DNA of 64,000 bases, taken from the NCBI GenBank assembly GCA_023630585.1, contig CM042548.1, forward strand, positions 14,787,027-14,851,026. Reading direction: 5' to 3'. The position numbers and the translations under genes are program-made. Of this stretch, positions 52,355-64,000 are shown in pieces. This DNA comes from Cranoglanis bouderius. Taxonomy: Eukaryota > Chordata > Actinopteri > Siluriformes > Cranoglanididae. The notes beneath the pieces are model-generated. The model was not told the DNA's origin, did no database searches, and saw nothing but the letters and a program-made list of their open reading frames with translations. Position 1 is the stretch's first letter, and every line of letters begins with the position of its first letter.

Positions 52355-52478
52355 GGGATAATCCACGGCTAGGTGTGCGTTACACGATTGTAATGCACAA
52401 CGTGGAGGAAAAGAACCACCTGACAGAAAACGGAGTGCATTAAAATGGTGTAACACACACCTAGTCGTGGATTATCCC
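52355..52478. repeat. Fold-back element, 124 bp
   Basis: The arms of about 31 nt (GGGATAATCCACGGCTAGGT onward, and its complement ending at 52478) differ at about two positions. The loop is about 62 nt. It is a small hairpin-forming element or a relic of one. Confidence 0.7.
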
Positions 52479-52735
52479 ACTTATACCATGGTCACTTGCC
52501 AGCATTGACAAGTTAAATCTGTCATTGATGTTTGCAGCACAAAATTTGATTGAAAAGATAAAAATCACAGTTAATATCCGTTAGTTATTTTATATACGGG
52601 TCGTTAGATCTAGAATTCCACCAGCTCTAAATCATACACAGAGATAAAGTAGTGCTACAAGCTTACATTTATTTGATTTAATTATAGTAAATAGTTATTA
52701 GAGCGAGAGAAAGAGCGAGCGAGCAAGCGAATGAG

Positions 52736-52777
<42 letters not shown>

Positions 52778-53375
52778 TGAGCGTGCATGAATTACGGCGT
52801 CTGTCTATTAATAATGAATCTATGAGTTTAACTGAATGTTACTATGGTTACAGTTGTTTATAGGCAGCACGTTAATTTAGAACGGTGATTATGCTGACTG
52901 GAACTACCCGAGGTATACACGGTTTTAACGCACACCTTCCAGCCAATCAGAATCGAGTATTCCGACAGACCATGGTATAAACACATTTGCACCACAGCAT
53001 GGCTGAATGCTCGAATCTGATTGGTCAGAAGGTGTGCATTATTTTTGTATAGCAGCATTAGTTCCGTCTCTAACATGAGCGATAGGTTAATAATAAACCA
53101 CACATTCTAATGTGCTATCGTTTCTATAGCAACAGCTAAAACACAGGGACTTGTACGGCAGACGCTCCACATAACCTAAGACTGATAATAAATGGATCGT
53201 GTTGTTTAACAAAGGAAAACGTGTTGGCGCTTTGTGTCGATGGGATTTGTTGTTTAACAAAGAAAAAACGTGTTGACACTTTGTGTCACTAGGATTTGCA
53301 AAGTTTTCCAGCACGGGAATGTTTTCAGGACAGAGGAGTTTATGACAAGCTGCGTTTTTTGTTTTTTTGTTTTTG

Positions 53376-53410
<35 letters not shown>

Positions 53411-53872
53411 GAGAGAGAGAGAACAGAAAAGAGAGGCTGATTAATATAATGTAAGTGATGACAGGAACTGATTTGTCTCTTGGACTTTCCACAACATTAA
53501 ACCTTAACTATAAAGCTTTAACATTGTAATTGTCAAATTGCTGTGCTATAATCAGAATAACACACTGCAGACTGTGAGGTTATACAAAAATAATGCACTT
53601 CGGGGTGAAAGCGGCACTCCGCTGCACGTCGTGTCGCATCACACCACCCCTGCCCGGATTATTTCCGTATAAACGGAATTTTTACCATAAAAGTTCATAT
53701 AAGCTTTCTGATCTGCTTTGACCTTATTGAGGTCAAGCTCAAGATTGTAAAATAACCAAATTGTCAGATAAAACTATATAAACTATATAAAAATGGTACA
53801 TAATTGATATCCAAGATGATTTTAAAAACTCAGATACACAACATCGAACAAAATGCAAACGGTAACCCAGAC

Positions 53873-53923
<51 letters not shown>
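52736..53923. repeat. (AG)n 52736-52774 and 53378-53422, (AC)n 53875-53923
   Basis: Three short-to-medium dinucleotide tracts around the repeat copy at 52965-53610. Confidence 0.92.
52965..53610 (-). repeat. Dispersed palindromic repeat family, reverse copy with duplication
   Basis: It contains CTGATTGGTCAGAAGGTGTG, CGTTTCTATAGCAACAGCTA and GACTTGTACGGCAGACGCTC. It also has an extra tandem pair of about 50 bp (53198-53297) built on GTTGTTTAACAAAG and a GA repeat of about 45 bp. Confidence 0.6.
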
Positions 53924-53925
<2 letters not shown>

Positions 53926-54464
53926 AAAGGGTCAGTAAGCGCAGTGTATTGAAACAGATGGATATAGTATGTGTGTGTGTGTATTACAGTGGGGAGGTGA
54001 TCAGACACAATTCATCAGAACCATCCTATGAAATCAGCGGCGAGTGGCTGGAGCAGACATGCTGAAGGAAAAGCCTCGTCATCTCCAGACAAATGAAGAA
54101 GCCGAGAGCAGAGGAGCTGATAATCTGTCCCGAGGGAGGAGGTTAAATGAACAGCCGAGTCGAGTCGAGTCGAGGTGAGGCGAGTGTGATGCGGTGCGCT
54201 TTCACCACAGAACTGTGTTTACCTTCAGCTTAAACCCTGACACTGTCCTTCCCCAACACCCTGACACGCTCACTGTACAAACAAGCGACTTGTTTATTTT
54301 CACGTTGGGCGGGACTGGGATTTATTTTGTAAATGTGAACTTTACATTTTTTGACTGATTATCTAAGAACTTTGACTCATGAATTTTAATTCTGACTCAT
54401 TATTTCACATGGTATTGGAGATATATTGTGTTATGAACTCTTCTTTTAATGTATAATGTTAACA

Positions 54465-55345
54465 GTTCATGACGCATAATAAAGATAGTTATAAACTAAT
54501 GCGGATTTCATAAATAATTACAACAAGGTGTATAATGCCTTACTAATGTTTTATTACATGATACGATTGTGTTCATAGTTTATTATCAATATGAGCTCAT
54601 AGAAAGTGTTCGTATTTTATGCTTACAACCGTTCATAATGCATTATAAGCATTGCTATGAAGTATAATGCATTTTCAAAAGTATTTAATGAAATGTCTGT
54701 AATGCCTTATAGATGCATCATAGCATGCTATGAACATATTCATAGGTCATTAAACATGTGATCTTTATAGAAAGCATTACCGTTTCATGCTTACAACAGT
54801 TCATAATGCATTATAAGCACTGTTATAAAGTATAATGCATGTTCATAAGTAATTATAGCAATGTGTTAAATGCCTTATGAATGCATCATAACATTATTAA
54901 CAAATACGTAGGTCATTATACCTATGACCTTCATAGAAATCCTTACTATTTTATGTTTACAAACATTCATAATGCATTATAATCATTGCTATAATGTATA
55001 ATGCATTTTCATAAGAGTTTGTAGTAATGTGTAAAATGCCTTTTAAATGTAACATAATGTTAAATGTTATGAACGTATTCATAGGTCATTGTCCCTAAAG
55101 TTACTCTTTAATGTTTATAATAATTCATAATGAATTATAACCACTGCTATAAAGTGCAATGCATTTACATGGGTTAAATGCCTATATGAATGAATTATAA
55201 CATGTTATGTACATATTCACATGCCTTTATATATGTGACCTTTAAAGAAAGCATTAAGATTTCATGTTTACAACAATTCATAATGCTTCATAATGACTGT
55301 TATAAAGTGTAATGCATTTTCAGAAGTAATTATGACTATTTTTTT
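54465..55345 (+). repeat. Tandem array, about six units of 153-168 bp
   Basis: Unit starts resembling GTTCATAATGCATTATAAGC occur at about 54465, 54631, 54799, 54965, 55123 and 55276. Each unit also carries a TATAATGCATTTTCATAAG-like word, an AATGCCTTATGAATGCATCA-like word and an ATTCATAGGTCATT-like word. The units are clearly diverged from one another. Confidence 0.8.
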
Positions 55346-55439
55346 TAGAGAGGTCTGAGCTCTCATGGCTTTCAATCAGGTTTGCTAAACAGGTGGCTCG
55401 TGTAAAAAAAAAAAAAAAAAAAAAAACCTTAGACTGACT

Positions 55440-56990
55440 TCACGGATGTTTCCGGAGCCGTGAAGCCTTTTCCCCATCTCTACTGCAACACATTACATTA
55501 ATGCTCCTAATAAGTGATGAATTAGGCATACTCGTCGCATTCCCTGTCTAAGAGATTAATTTATACCGCAGTTGCTTGTATTTGTTTGTAGCCTTTTAAA
55601 TACTATATCTAATATGTCTGATGTTGTCTGAACATACATCACTGCCAAAAAAAAAAAAAAAGGAAATGCAGAGTGTGTTGTATTTTCAGCAGTTCGAGCA
55701 GAGATAATAAAGTAAATCTGCTGTAATGGATGTCAGATGAGTGCATCTCTGCTTTTCCTTTTTTTTCAAGCATTACGAGCAGAACCCAGCGCAACTCTTT
55801 ATGAACGTGGAATCAATGCGGAAGATCCCAGCAGTGTGTGATCTCTGAGCTCCACATGTCCCTGTTTCAGAGGACAGATGGAAGGACAGCGTCGTTGGCA
55901 CTACAGACCGAGGGTGAAGCCCACGGACGCCCACCTCGTTCCGTCCAGAAACACTCGCACAAATCATCAAACAGCTAAAGGAGCTAGGGGCTAGACGTGA
56001 GACGATGAGGGGTGAAGAGAGCGCTTAGACAATGAGGGCTTAGATGTCGATGTTGAAAATGGCGTGACTCCAAATACACACCGGGTTTCTTCTCTGAAGC
56101 GCAGCCAAAGTGACGTTTGTGCTTCTTGCATTCTCAAAATACACACAGAGCAAATACATGATTGAAAAATGTACCCGATTCATAGTCATATAACATAGAT
56201 ACAGAAAAGAAATGCTCCAGTTTATGAATGAAGTAGCATTCTTTATGGATAAGCTAAACATATCATATCATTGCACATGCTATTTATTTTATAAATTCTT
56301 ATAGGCTCATGATGATGAGGGTGTCAATACTTTTAGAGTCAACTTATTAAGTATTAAGAATTGAAGTGAAGTTACTGTTACTGCCCCAAAGCTGATTAAT
56401 CTCATTTTGTTAAAAAAAAAAAAAAAATGCTACATCTTCACCCCTATGAAATATTTGGAATATTCCACCAGTCATGTTCAACAGGAAGTTACATCATATG
56501 AATTTCCTGAAGATCCTTCTTCCCCCCCCACCCCTTTTTGTTTTAAAGTATTCTGATATTGACTGACGAGGTTGCTTTAAAAGTACGACGCTGTTACCTG
56601 ATCAAATTACAGATTGAACGTAAATTATTAATTAAAACGATATTTTAAGTAAATCATTCATTTTAATGTTGTCATTCCATTAGCCTGGATGCTAGTTAGC
56701 AAATACATTTTGTGTGTCTGCTAATCCTATGCTAATACTCAACCATGTTATTCATTTCAAAACAAAATGCAGTCAAGAAACCGTATAAAAATTAGACGAA
56801 TACACGTGTTCTTAGCTTCAGTAATAAAAAAATATCATTTTAAAAATGGCAGCCCTATTGTAGAATCACTCCTATCGCTCCTAATCACTTCCCAGAATGC
56901 ACTGCGCCCTGCAGTATTCACCTCAATCAGGCTGAACGCAGGGAGGTTGGGAGTGAACAAGGACACACATTCAGACAGAGGGCAAAGATA
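55440..56990. other. nrxn3: Intron, mostly unique
   Basis: Poly-A runs (55402-55423, 55647-55661) and one short fragment of the dispersed family. No gene was recognised. Confidence 0.5.
56355..56425 (+). repeat. Dispersed palindromic repeat family, short fragment
   Basis: AGTGAAGTTACTGTTACTGC and CCAAAGCTGATTAATC match only the first words of the family. Confidence 0.4.
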
Positions 56991-56992
56991 AG

Positions 56993-56994
<2 letters not shown>

Positions 56995-57048
<54 letters not shown>
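56995..57048. repeat. (CA)n
   Basis: A CA tract of about 54 bp. Confidence 0.95.
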
Positions 57049-57050
<2 letters not shown>

Positions 57051-57059
57051 CAGTTCCCT

Positions 57060-58450
57060 GTCAAGGCGTATTCTCAGGATCCTCATGAGGAAAAGAAAAG
57101 GAGGCCATTGTACTATGCCGACCCACCTCTATTTCTTTTTTTTATCTCTGCCAATAAATCTCAAGTATCTCCCAGAAGCTCTTTTTTCAGCTGAGACTAC
57201 AAACAAACCAAAACAAAGATCGCTCTTCAATCTCATACTGGAGCATTTACATAGCTACATTCGAATGCAAAACATTACAAAGCCGCTAACAGGAATAAAA
57301 GCGGCTGGTTTAAATAATGCAAACGATCTATCTATTCCCATCAACCCCATTTTTAAAAAAAAAATCAGCCTCCAAAAATCAAATCGAGAAGGTTTGGCTG
57401 TGTTTCTAATCACAATGTTGATGTTGCATTTATCTCAAAGGTCAGCGGAAACAGGAAGGTTCTTCTGAGAAAATATGCATTTTGTAACCATATGTAATGA
57501 AAAAAAAACGACTGGTGCAAATATGAGATGTGTCTCTTTTTTTCTTCTCCGAAGGATAAATGGTATATGTTACACTTATCAAATAAATCTTTTGTAAAGA
57601 CATAAAACAATAAACATCCTAATTAATATCTGTGGCATATTACTTTTCTCATTGCTTAATTCCATAATGAAATCTCAGAATCTATGAATCTTCAGAGTGC
57701 TCCAAAGTGTAGATTTACTGTAGTAAAAATGTAGTAAAATTGTGGGACATTTCGGACAAAATTCCTTAATCAGCTGTGCAAGCAAAGTGCTTCTTCTTGG
57801 CTGACATTAACTTAAAAAAGGAATCCATGTCATGGTGCAGTTGCATTTTTTTCTTTTAGTATGGTGGAAAGTGCATGCAAACTAGGCCAAGGGTGCCAGT
57901 ACTTTTCTCTTTCCAAATGTAAAGGGCGAACTTTGTCAGATGGCGTTCTGATGGGCTCTATGTAAGTTCAACACTACTACTTACCCTATGTGTTGAGCGT
58001 ATATAACCAGTAAGAAGCAGATATTTAGGGATTTGTTATTAATATAGAGGTTTGTTGTGATATGAATGATATGAATAATAGTTACAGTAAGTTGACTATA
58101 AGCCCAAATGTTATTAGCATCAATAATTAAACACAAACTAAGCTTTTTGAAAGTCAGAATAACACAGTGGCTTACACCAGTCGTTCATGTCCATCACCTT
58201 ATTAGAGAAGGTTTGGTCTTTTGTTTCTCCTTTTTTCCCATTAGACGTGTGGGTGTCTCACATCATGTGACCCAGCACTTATACATAACACAGATTTACC
58301 TACTAGCCACTATGATGGTGTAAAACTACCAGAATAATTTTTGACAATAACAAAGTAATAATGTAAACCACATTTTGCTACATTTTGATCATTTATCAAC
58401 ACAGAGTGCGCTTCAGTATGACCATGGACAAACAGCACATGGCCAAAGCT
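57060..58450. other. nrxn3: Intron, nothing recognised
   Basis: A frame of 127 codons at 57085-57468 has no recognisable domain and its composition resembles random AT-rich DNA. Confidence 0.5.
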
Positions 58451-58454
58451 AAAT

Positions 58455-58545
58455 AATTCAATTTGATTCAAATCAATTTAGTTGTATAGTGCTTTTAACA
58501 ATGAATATTGTCACAAAGCAGCTTTACAGAAATCTGGACATTTCC
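58455..58545 (-). repeat. Retroposon 3'-end fragment, reverse
   Basis: It contains GTATAGTGCTTTTAACAATG and CACAAAGCAGCTTTACAGAA, the reverse complement of the 12.3-kb repeat phrase. It borders the start of the 21-bp minisatellite. Confidence 0.5.
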
Positions 58546-58560
58546 ATGAAGATGCCAAGG

Positions 58561-59430
58561 CTAAATAGCACATGACCACTGACAAACAAAACATGACCAG
58601 AGCTAAACACCGCATGACCAGAGCTAAACAATATATGACAAGGACTAAATACCACATGACCAGAGCTAAATCCCATATGACAAGGACTAAATATGACATG
58701 ACCAGGGTTAAACAATATATGACCAGGACTAAACGTCACATGACCAGGGCTAAACAATATACAACCAGGACTAAATACCGCATGACCAGGGCTAAACAAT
58801 ATATGACCAGAACTAAATACCACATGACCAGGGCTAAACAACACATGACCAGACAAACAGTACATGACCAGGGATAAATAATACATGACCAGGACTAAAT
58901 ACCACATGACCAGGGCTAAACAACATATAGGCAGAGCTAAATAGCACATGACCAGGGCTAAACAAAACATGACCAGAGCTAAAGAACACATGGCTACTGA
59001 CAAACCAAATATGACCAGGGTTATACAGCACATGGCCAGGGCTAAACAACATATGACCAGGGCTAAGCTGCTCATGACCACGGCTATATACATAGTCACG
59101 TCCAAACAATGAATGACTACACACTAAACTAAACAATACATGACCAGGGCTGAACAGCACATGAGCAGGATGAAATACACAATCAGGGCCAAGCATCACA
59201 TGACCAGGACAAACAGGACATGACCAGGCTTAACTAAACAGAACCTAAGCCAAAAAGCCACATAAGCAGTGCTAAATAACCAAACAGGACATGACCAGGG
59301 ACATGACCAGGGCTAAGTAGCACATGCCCAGGGCCAAGCAGAATATGATCGGGGTTAAATGTCACATGACCAAGACTAAACAGACTAAACAAGACTAAAA
59401 CTAATCATATGACGAGGGCTAAAAACAGTA
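58561..59430 (+). repeat. 21-bp minisatellite, about 40 diverged units
   Basis: The unit is close to ATATGACCAGGGCTAAACAA plus T. It is most regular at 58575-58960 and decays toward 59430. Because 21 is divisible by three, both strands stay open, translating as MTRAKQY-type and SPGHVLF-type heptapeptides. These are reading-frame artefacts. Confidence 0.9.
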
Positions 59431-59525
59431 TTTGTAAAGCACTTTTAATACAGTAGATTGCTGTATAGAGTATATAACACACTAACACAACCAAAAAAAA
59501 TAATTTTTCAGAGTCCATGCCATAA

Positions 59526-59529
59526 GTGA

Positions 59530-59593
<64 letters not shown>

Positions 59594-59881
59594 ACACTGG
59601 TGGTAGTGTGCACTGAGCTGCAGGAGGCAGAGCGAGGGCTCAGGCGAGTGTGGCCCGAGCCCAGGCGGGAGAAGATGAATGATGGAGCCTAAATGAAATG
59701 TCAGTCTTGGTAATGGGAAAAGCCAGAGCCAGAAAGCAGGTCACTTAAATTGCAAAAGATATACTTAAGCGCTTTTGCCTCGGGCGCAGCGCAGTTGACA
59801 AAACTGTTAACATTAGCTTGCCAAATAAAAATAGAAAAGCAGGAGGAGGAGGAGGAGGAGGAGGAGAGGAGGAGGAGGAGG
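59526..59881. repeat. (TG)n 59526-59591 and (GGA)n 59841-59881
   Basis: A TG tract of 66 bp and a GGA tract of about 41 bp with one interruption. Confidence 0.94.
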
Positions 59882-59899
59882 TAAAGTATTTGGCCGTCC

Positions 59900-61550
59900 A
59901 AACCGTGTCCTGGATCATCAACTGGACTGACTGTGTTTGTCTTGCCAGCAGTTGCTTTGACGCCGGAGGCTTCAAATATGTCGAGCGAAACAGCCGAGAT
60001 GAAACACCAGCACGTGCACGGACCCAAATTCAACACGATACCAGATGCGTCAGGGTAAAAACACAAAATGGTGATGAATCAAGCGAACAAGCGGATCATC
60101 CGGTTAAAAACGGCACCGATATTGGATTAATTGATTCAGTCGATTCATTCCAGCGCCATGTTATTTTTCATACCTCTCACATCCTCCTTCCTTATTTCCC
60201 CCGCCATATTTAGTCGCCACATATGCAGGATAAATGTGAAGATGAGGCCTGCTTTGTGTTTATCATTGAGGCCACATAACAAACACGCTCTATGTGGTGT
60301 TTCGAGCTTCACGTCGCGAAAGCGTGCGTCGACTCCATCCGAGGTGATAGCGACGGTGTTTTATAATAAACACATCCTGAAGCAGTTTATTATAATATGC
60401 TAGAGGCAAAGTAACCAAACACACCAAAACAGAATGCGTTCTCGTGCATTCATTTGTTTTTCTTTTCGAAACGGAAAAAAAATAACATTAAAAAAAATGT
60501 TCAAAATTGGTTTTGGCTTTTAAAACCATGAATTTTACACAAAAAAAGCTCTTGTGTTTACCCTTTGCTTGCTTTTTCATCTTTTCAGATTCAATTTGCA
60601 ACTAAAATTAATCAGTTACTGGTTAGCTAGTAGCAAGAAGGGTAGATTAGTGCATTCGTGCCTGATGTACTGCTAATATGCATCACGATGTGCTTTTTAA
60701 AAATAGCAAGAGGATAAAAGTAAAGGAGGATGACATGAAAAATTCAGCAGGAGCTGAGATTGAAGCATATTTTAAATTTATTTCCCCTTACGTTGATCCT
60801 ATTTTTTCATCATACTTTTTTCTTACGAATACAGAATTCTGCAGTACGCAGAGTTTAACCAGAGATTAATCTGTACCATAGCTGACTTGTACTTTCACTT
60901 CTGTTCACAAAATAGAAGCCCTTCTTTTTCATATTTACATTCATGAATGTTTGATTTGTAGAATTTGCGTAGTGAAACAAGTCCAAACAATTTAAAACGA
61001 GTCAACGGTTTACATTTTTAAAGCATAATTTCAGGAAAGTATTTTAGTGTTTCTTTGTTTTCACATTTTCATTTCGAAGAGAAAAACGAATGAACGCAAT
61101 GTTCACTGAGCATCATTCTGTAACCCTTCATCCTGGCTCTGCAAAATGGAAATTCTTGTCATAAATGACTTCCAGTTTACTCTCCAGTTTAACCACAGTT
61201 CCAATAATCAGAGTTAAAAAGTTGTTTAATCCGAGCACAACAGTAGGAAGAAGAAAAAAAAACTCTCTCGGATGGCTCTGAGAAGTGCTAACTACTGTCT
61301 AACAGGACAGCAGTCGTAGTCAACAAGTAATAAAACCGTGTTGTACGATTTTTGAGCAGAGTTTTGAGTTTGTACTGTACATGACATACAGTATGTCAGA
61401 AAAGTGCTAAATACAGAAGGGTGGAAGGTTACATCATTTTTGCCCTCTGGTTTAACAGATTAATAAAAAGTAACAAATAATACAAAGAAAACTCTAACAT
61501 AATGCATAATATATAAAATCTAAATGTACAATACACTACAACAGTTATCA
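59900..61550. other. nrxn3: Intron, mostly unique
   Basis: The part to 60360 is GC-richer and may be conserved non-coding DNA. The rest is AT-rich. No gene was recognised. Confidence 0.4.
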
Positions 61551-61559
61551 CAATAATTA

Positions 61560-62070
61560 TTATTAGTACTGTTTTATTCCTTTTATATCACAGCAAATCG
61601 CCAACAATTATTTTTTACTTATTTATTTGTTTTGTTTGTTTATTAAAGTCTGAAACTTTTTCACCGTGGATTGTTACATCTAATGTTATGGCGCATCCTC
61701 AAAGCAAGTTAGTTCCTGTTCAAATTTACATTATAGCAGCCATAAACATTCGTTCCCCCACCAGCCTGTCTTTTTTCTCTCGAAGACAAAAAAAAAACCA
61801 AACAAAAAAACAGCTCGTCATGTTACCAAGAAACCACAAAGCATAAACTCCTGTCGCAAAGAGCTGACACTGGAGACTTCTTCCATAAATGTTAAATAAA
61901 CATCTCCTTACAGAAAATTTCACCGTGTCAATGATTACAGGCGTTTTTCAAGCATCCCTGTGAATGAGCTGTTACTATAGAAACGACAAGGTATCAAGAT
62001 GTGTCGTGCAGCTAGAGCTACTATCAGAGCAATAGAAAATTCTGAGAATTAAACAACTGTGGTATAAATT
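61560..62070 (+). repeat. Dispersed palindromic repeat family, long copy
   Basis: It includes AAGTTAGTTCCTGTTCAAAT, CACCAGCCTGTCTTTTTTCT, TAAATAAACATCTCCTTACA and GAGCTGTTACTATAGAAACG, ending near AACTGTGGTATAAATTATA. It abuts the 527-bp Tc1-type element within about 12 bp. Confidence 0.65.
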
Positions 62071-62080
62071 ATATCATCTA

Positions 62081-62607
62081 CAGTACTGTGCAAAAGTTTT
62101 AGGCACATGCAAAAAAAAAAAATGCTGTAGAGTAAAAATGCCTTCAAAATAAAGAAATGAAATGTTTCTACATTTTAAAAAAGTCAATATTTGGTGTGAC
62201 AAAAAAATAGAAATAAAAATAAAAATAATAATAGTAGTCTCCGGTACAATGTGTGCAGTTTTATAAGGAAATGAGCTGCTAAGTTTTATTGAGCATCTTG
62301 CAGAACCAGCCACAGTTCTTCTGGAGACTTTGACTTTCACACTCGCTTCTTATTTTTGCAGCAAAACCCAGCAGCCTTCATTGTGTTTTTTTGTCTGAAA
62401 AGTGTCTCTTACATAATATGCTGCTTTCTTTAACGACATACAAACATTTTTCTGTAACATTTCATTTTGTGCTAGAAATCTAATGTTTGGGAATCTAAAA
62501 TGTTTTTTTTGTACTGACTTGATCATGTAGACGTCATAAAATAAAAAAATCTATAACAAAGTTTGTACTAAACAAAATAGGGTGCCTAAAACTTTTGCAC
62601 AGTACTG
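62081..62607. mobile_element. Non-autonomous Tc1-type element, 527 bp
   Basis: The perfect terminal inverted repeat begins CAGTACTGTGCAAAAGTTTT and continues AGGCAC. It is bordered by TA on both sides. The interior keeps relics of a longer element (AGCCACAGTTCTTCTGGAGA) but no transposase reading frame, so it would have depended on a transposase supplied elsewhere. Confidence 0.85.
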
Positions 62608-62619
62608 TAAATGCACAAG

Positions 62620-63130
62620 ATCTCCCAGGACGCCTTTTATCAGCAGAGAGGAGAGAGTGTTGAAGAAACACCAGCCATGAAAGCACCTCGATCCTGTTCA
62701 GAGTCGGACCGCTGATAAGACTCCGCAGTGCACGAGAACCGAGAGCCAATCGCAAATCTGTAAAACTGCTAAATCTGCATATCCCTTGTTTTATTTTAAT
62801 CTGCATTATCAGGTTTATCCAAGTCGCCAGCCAAATGTCAGCTATGTTCAATTCATGAGGCTCTCACACAGGGCGAAAACACAAAGCCAGAAAATCCCTG
62901 GCAGCAAATCCGACATGAGAAAAACGTGAAATCGGAACAGCAGCAGCAGCATCATCACACCTGCACTTCTCTGGCCCTGAGCGGCTTTTCCCGCCTCTCC
63001 TCATCACCCTCAGTAACGGAGGAAGACCACGGCGGAAATCGATGTGTCGTGAACAAAAGGAGTCACTGATCAAAGCAACGACCCTTCACCGGGACGATAA
63101 CTCGGCCATCAATCAGTCCTGGAAAACGTG
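62620..63130. other. Unique GC-richer intron block
   Basis: Includes TCTGCATTATCAGGTTTATC and a CAG/CAT-rich run at 62940-62957. No exon could be read. Confidence 0.3.
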
Positions 63131-63511
63131 ATTTTTTTTTTTTTTTTTTCAAGAGAGCATGACTCCATCAAAGATTTGAGTTCAGTGGTTAGTGAAGGAC
63201 ATGTGTGTGTTTAACTTCAGCAGAATCTACATGGAGGTCCTTTACTGGACATCCAGCAAAATCCAGCATTAATTGAGTTTGCTATGACTGAAGACTAAAT
63301 CACATGCTAGGGAGAAATTTGAATATTGAAATATATTTAGCAAAAAATGTAGTTGTAAATAAGACAATTTTGACTAGTATTTAGTCCACTGTGGGTCTCT
63401 AACAAATAGTCAAGATCTCTCTTAATACTGAATCTCATTATAAATCTCAAATTAAAAAAAAAAAAACATTTTAGGAATTTTGAAAAATAAATTCTATATG
63501 CTTTGTGATAC

Positions 63512-63521
63512 AAATAATAAA

Positions 63522-63565
<44 letters not shown>

Positions 63566-63580
63566 CAACAACAACAACAA
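63512..63580. repeat. (AAT)n(AAC)n compound repeat
   Basis: AAT units, then AAC units, then ATT. It resembles the ATT/GTT repeat at 8893-8954. Confidence 0.93.
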
Positions 63581-63589
63581 TTATTATTA

Positions 63590-64000
63590 TTCAGAAAACA
63601 CTTCTTTAACATGTGTTGAATAGAAAGAAAATTTTGTATATTTTTTATATTTGGATAAAAGCTGAATTTTGAAATAATATACTGTATATAATACAATTTG
63701 TGATTTTATTTCTCTAACTTTGTGTATTCTAACTTTCTAGCATTGTGTAAATATGCAGATTTATTTATATATATATATTTTTAACTTCACAATCAGCAGT
63801 GGTTCTTATCAAAACAAATCACATCTCTACGCTTACACTACTACTATATATCATTCATTTTATTATTAATTATTAAAAATATTATTGATGGATCTGTGAC
63901 AGAGAGGCACAAAAAGACTTCTGAGGCTCACTGTTCCATTTTTGCATTTTATTTATGAAGTCAAACATTATTTTATTAAATTTGGCCTAAAACACAGAGC
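63590..64000. other. nrxn3: AT-rich intron to window edge
   Basis: Nothing recognised beyond short TA runs. Confidence 0.5.

Noticed and set aside
57085..57468. 127-codon plus-strand frame
   Set aside because: No domain, no splice or promoter context, composition like random AT-rich DNA.
58524..59199. 193- and 121-codon frames of SPGHVLF repeats and a 101-codon frame of MTRAKQY repeats
   Set aside because: The 21-bp minisatellite is a multiple of three, so frames stay open without selection. Units are diverged and there is no start context.
58561..59430. CRISPR-like array
   Set aside because: Units are adjacent with no spacers, and the DNA is clearly eukaryotic.
59818..60213. 131-codon frame starting with Gly/Glu runs
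   Set aside because: Starts in the GGA repeat; the remainder has no recognised domain.

Overview
The window looks like teleost fish genomic DNA. It has AT-rich unique sequence, dozens of long dinucleotide and tetranucleotide microsatellites, several decayed Tc1/mariner elements, small non-autonomous DNA transposons and SINE-like repeats. A catfish-type (siluriform) genome is my best guess from the repeat types, but this is a weak inference.

The only host gene I can support is an alpha-neurexin on the minus strand. Five consecutive coding exons lie at 19900-19599, 18515-18471, 17391-17230, 8744-8306 and 6838-6455. All have GT/AG borders and matching phases, and together they give about 443 uninterrupted residues. 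In protein order they encode most of LNS2, the alternatively spliced SS2 insert, the end of LNS2, all of LNS3, and EGF2. The residues fit neurexin-3 better than neurexin-1 or -2, so I call it nrxn3 (a or b copy undetermined). The preceding exons (LNS1, EGF1, SS1 cassettes) and the following ones (LNS4 onward) were not found. Positions 19901-64000 therefore look like one intron of at least 44 kb, and 1-6454 like part of the next one.

Layout. 1-6.4 kb is intron with microsatellites, a TA-flanked transposon sitting inside a CTGT/CTAT array, and a 23-bp minisatellite. 6.4-20 kb holds the exons. One exon's splice donor runs directly into a 72-bp UG repeat. 20-26.5 kb is mostly unique intron. 26.6-41.2 kb is transposon-rich: four Tc1-like elements, all with broken transposases, plus GAAA arrays and SINE-like repeats. 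42-64 kb is intron with two degenerate satellite-like regions built on an ATAATGCATTAT palindrome, a 21-bp minisatellite, fold-back sequences, many copies of one dispersed repeat family, and a small Tc1-type non-autonomous element.

I saw no tRNA, rRNA, CRISPR array or promoter. I found no wholly new gene system. The strongest leads are the UG repeat on the LNS3 splice donor, the double-donor SS2 microexon, the placement of transposons inside microsatellites, and the high local copy number of one palindromic repeat family.
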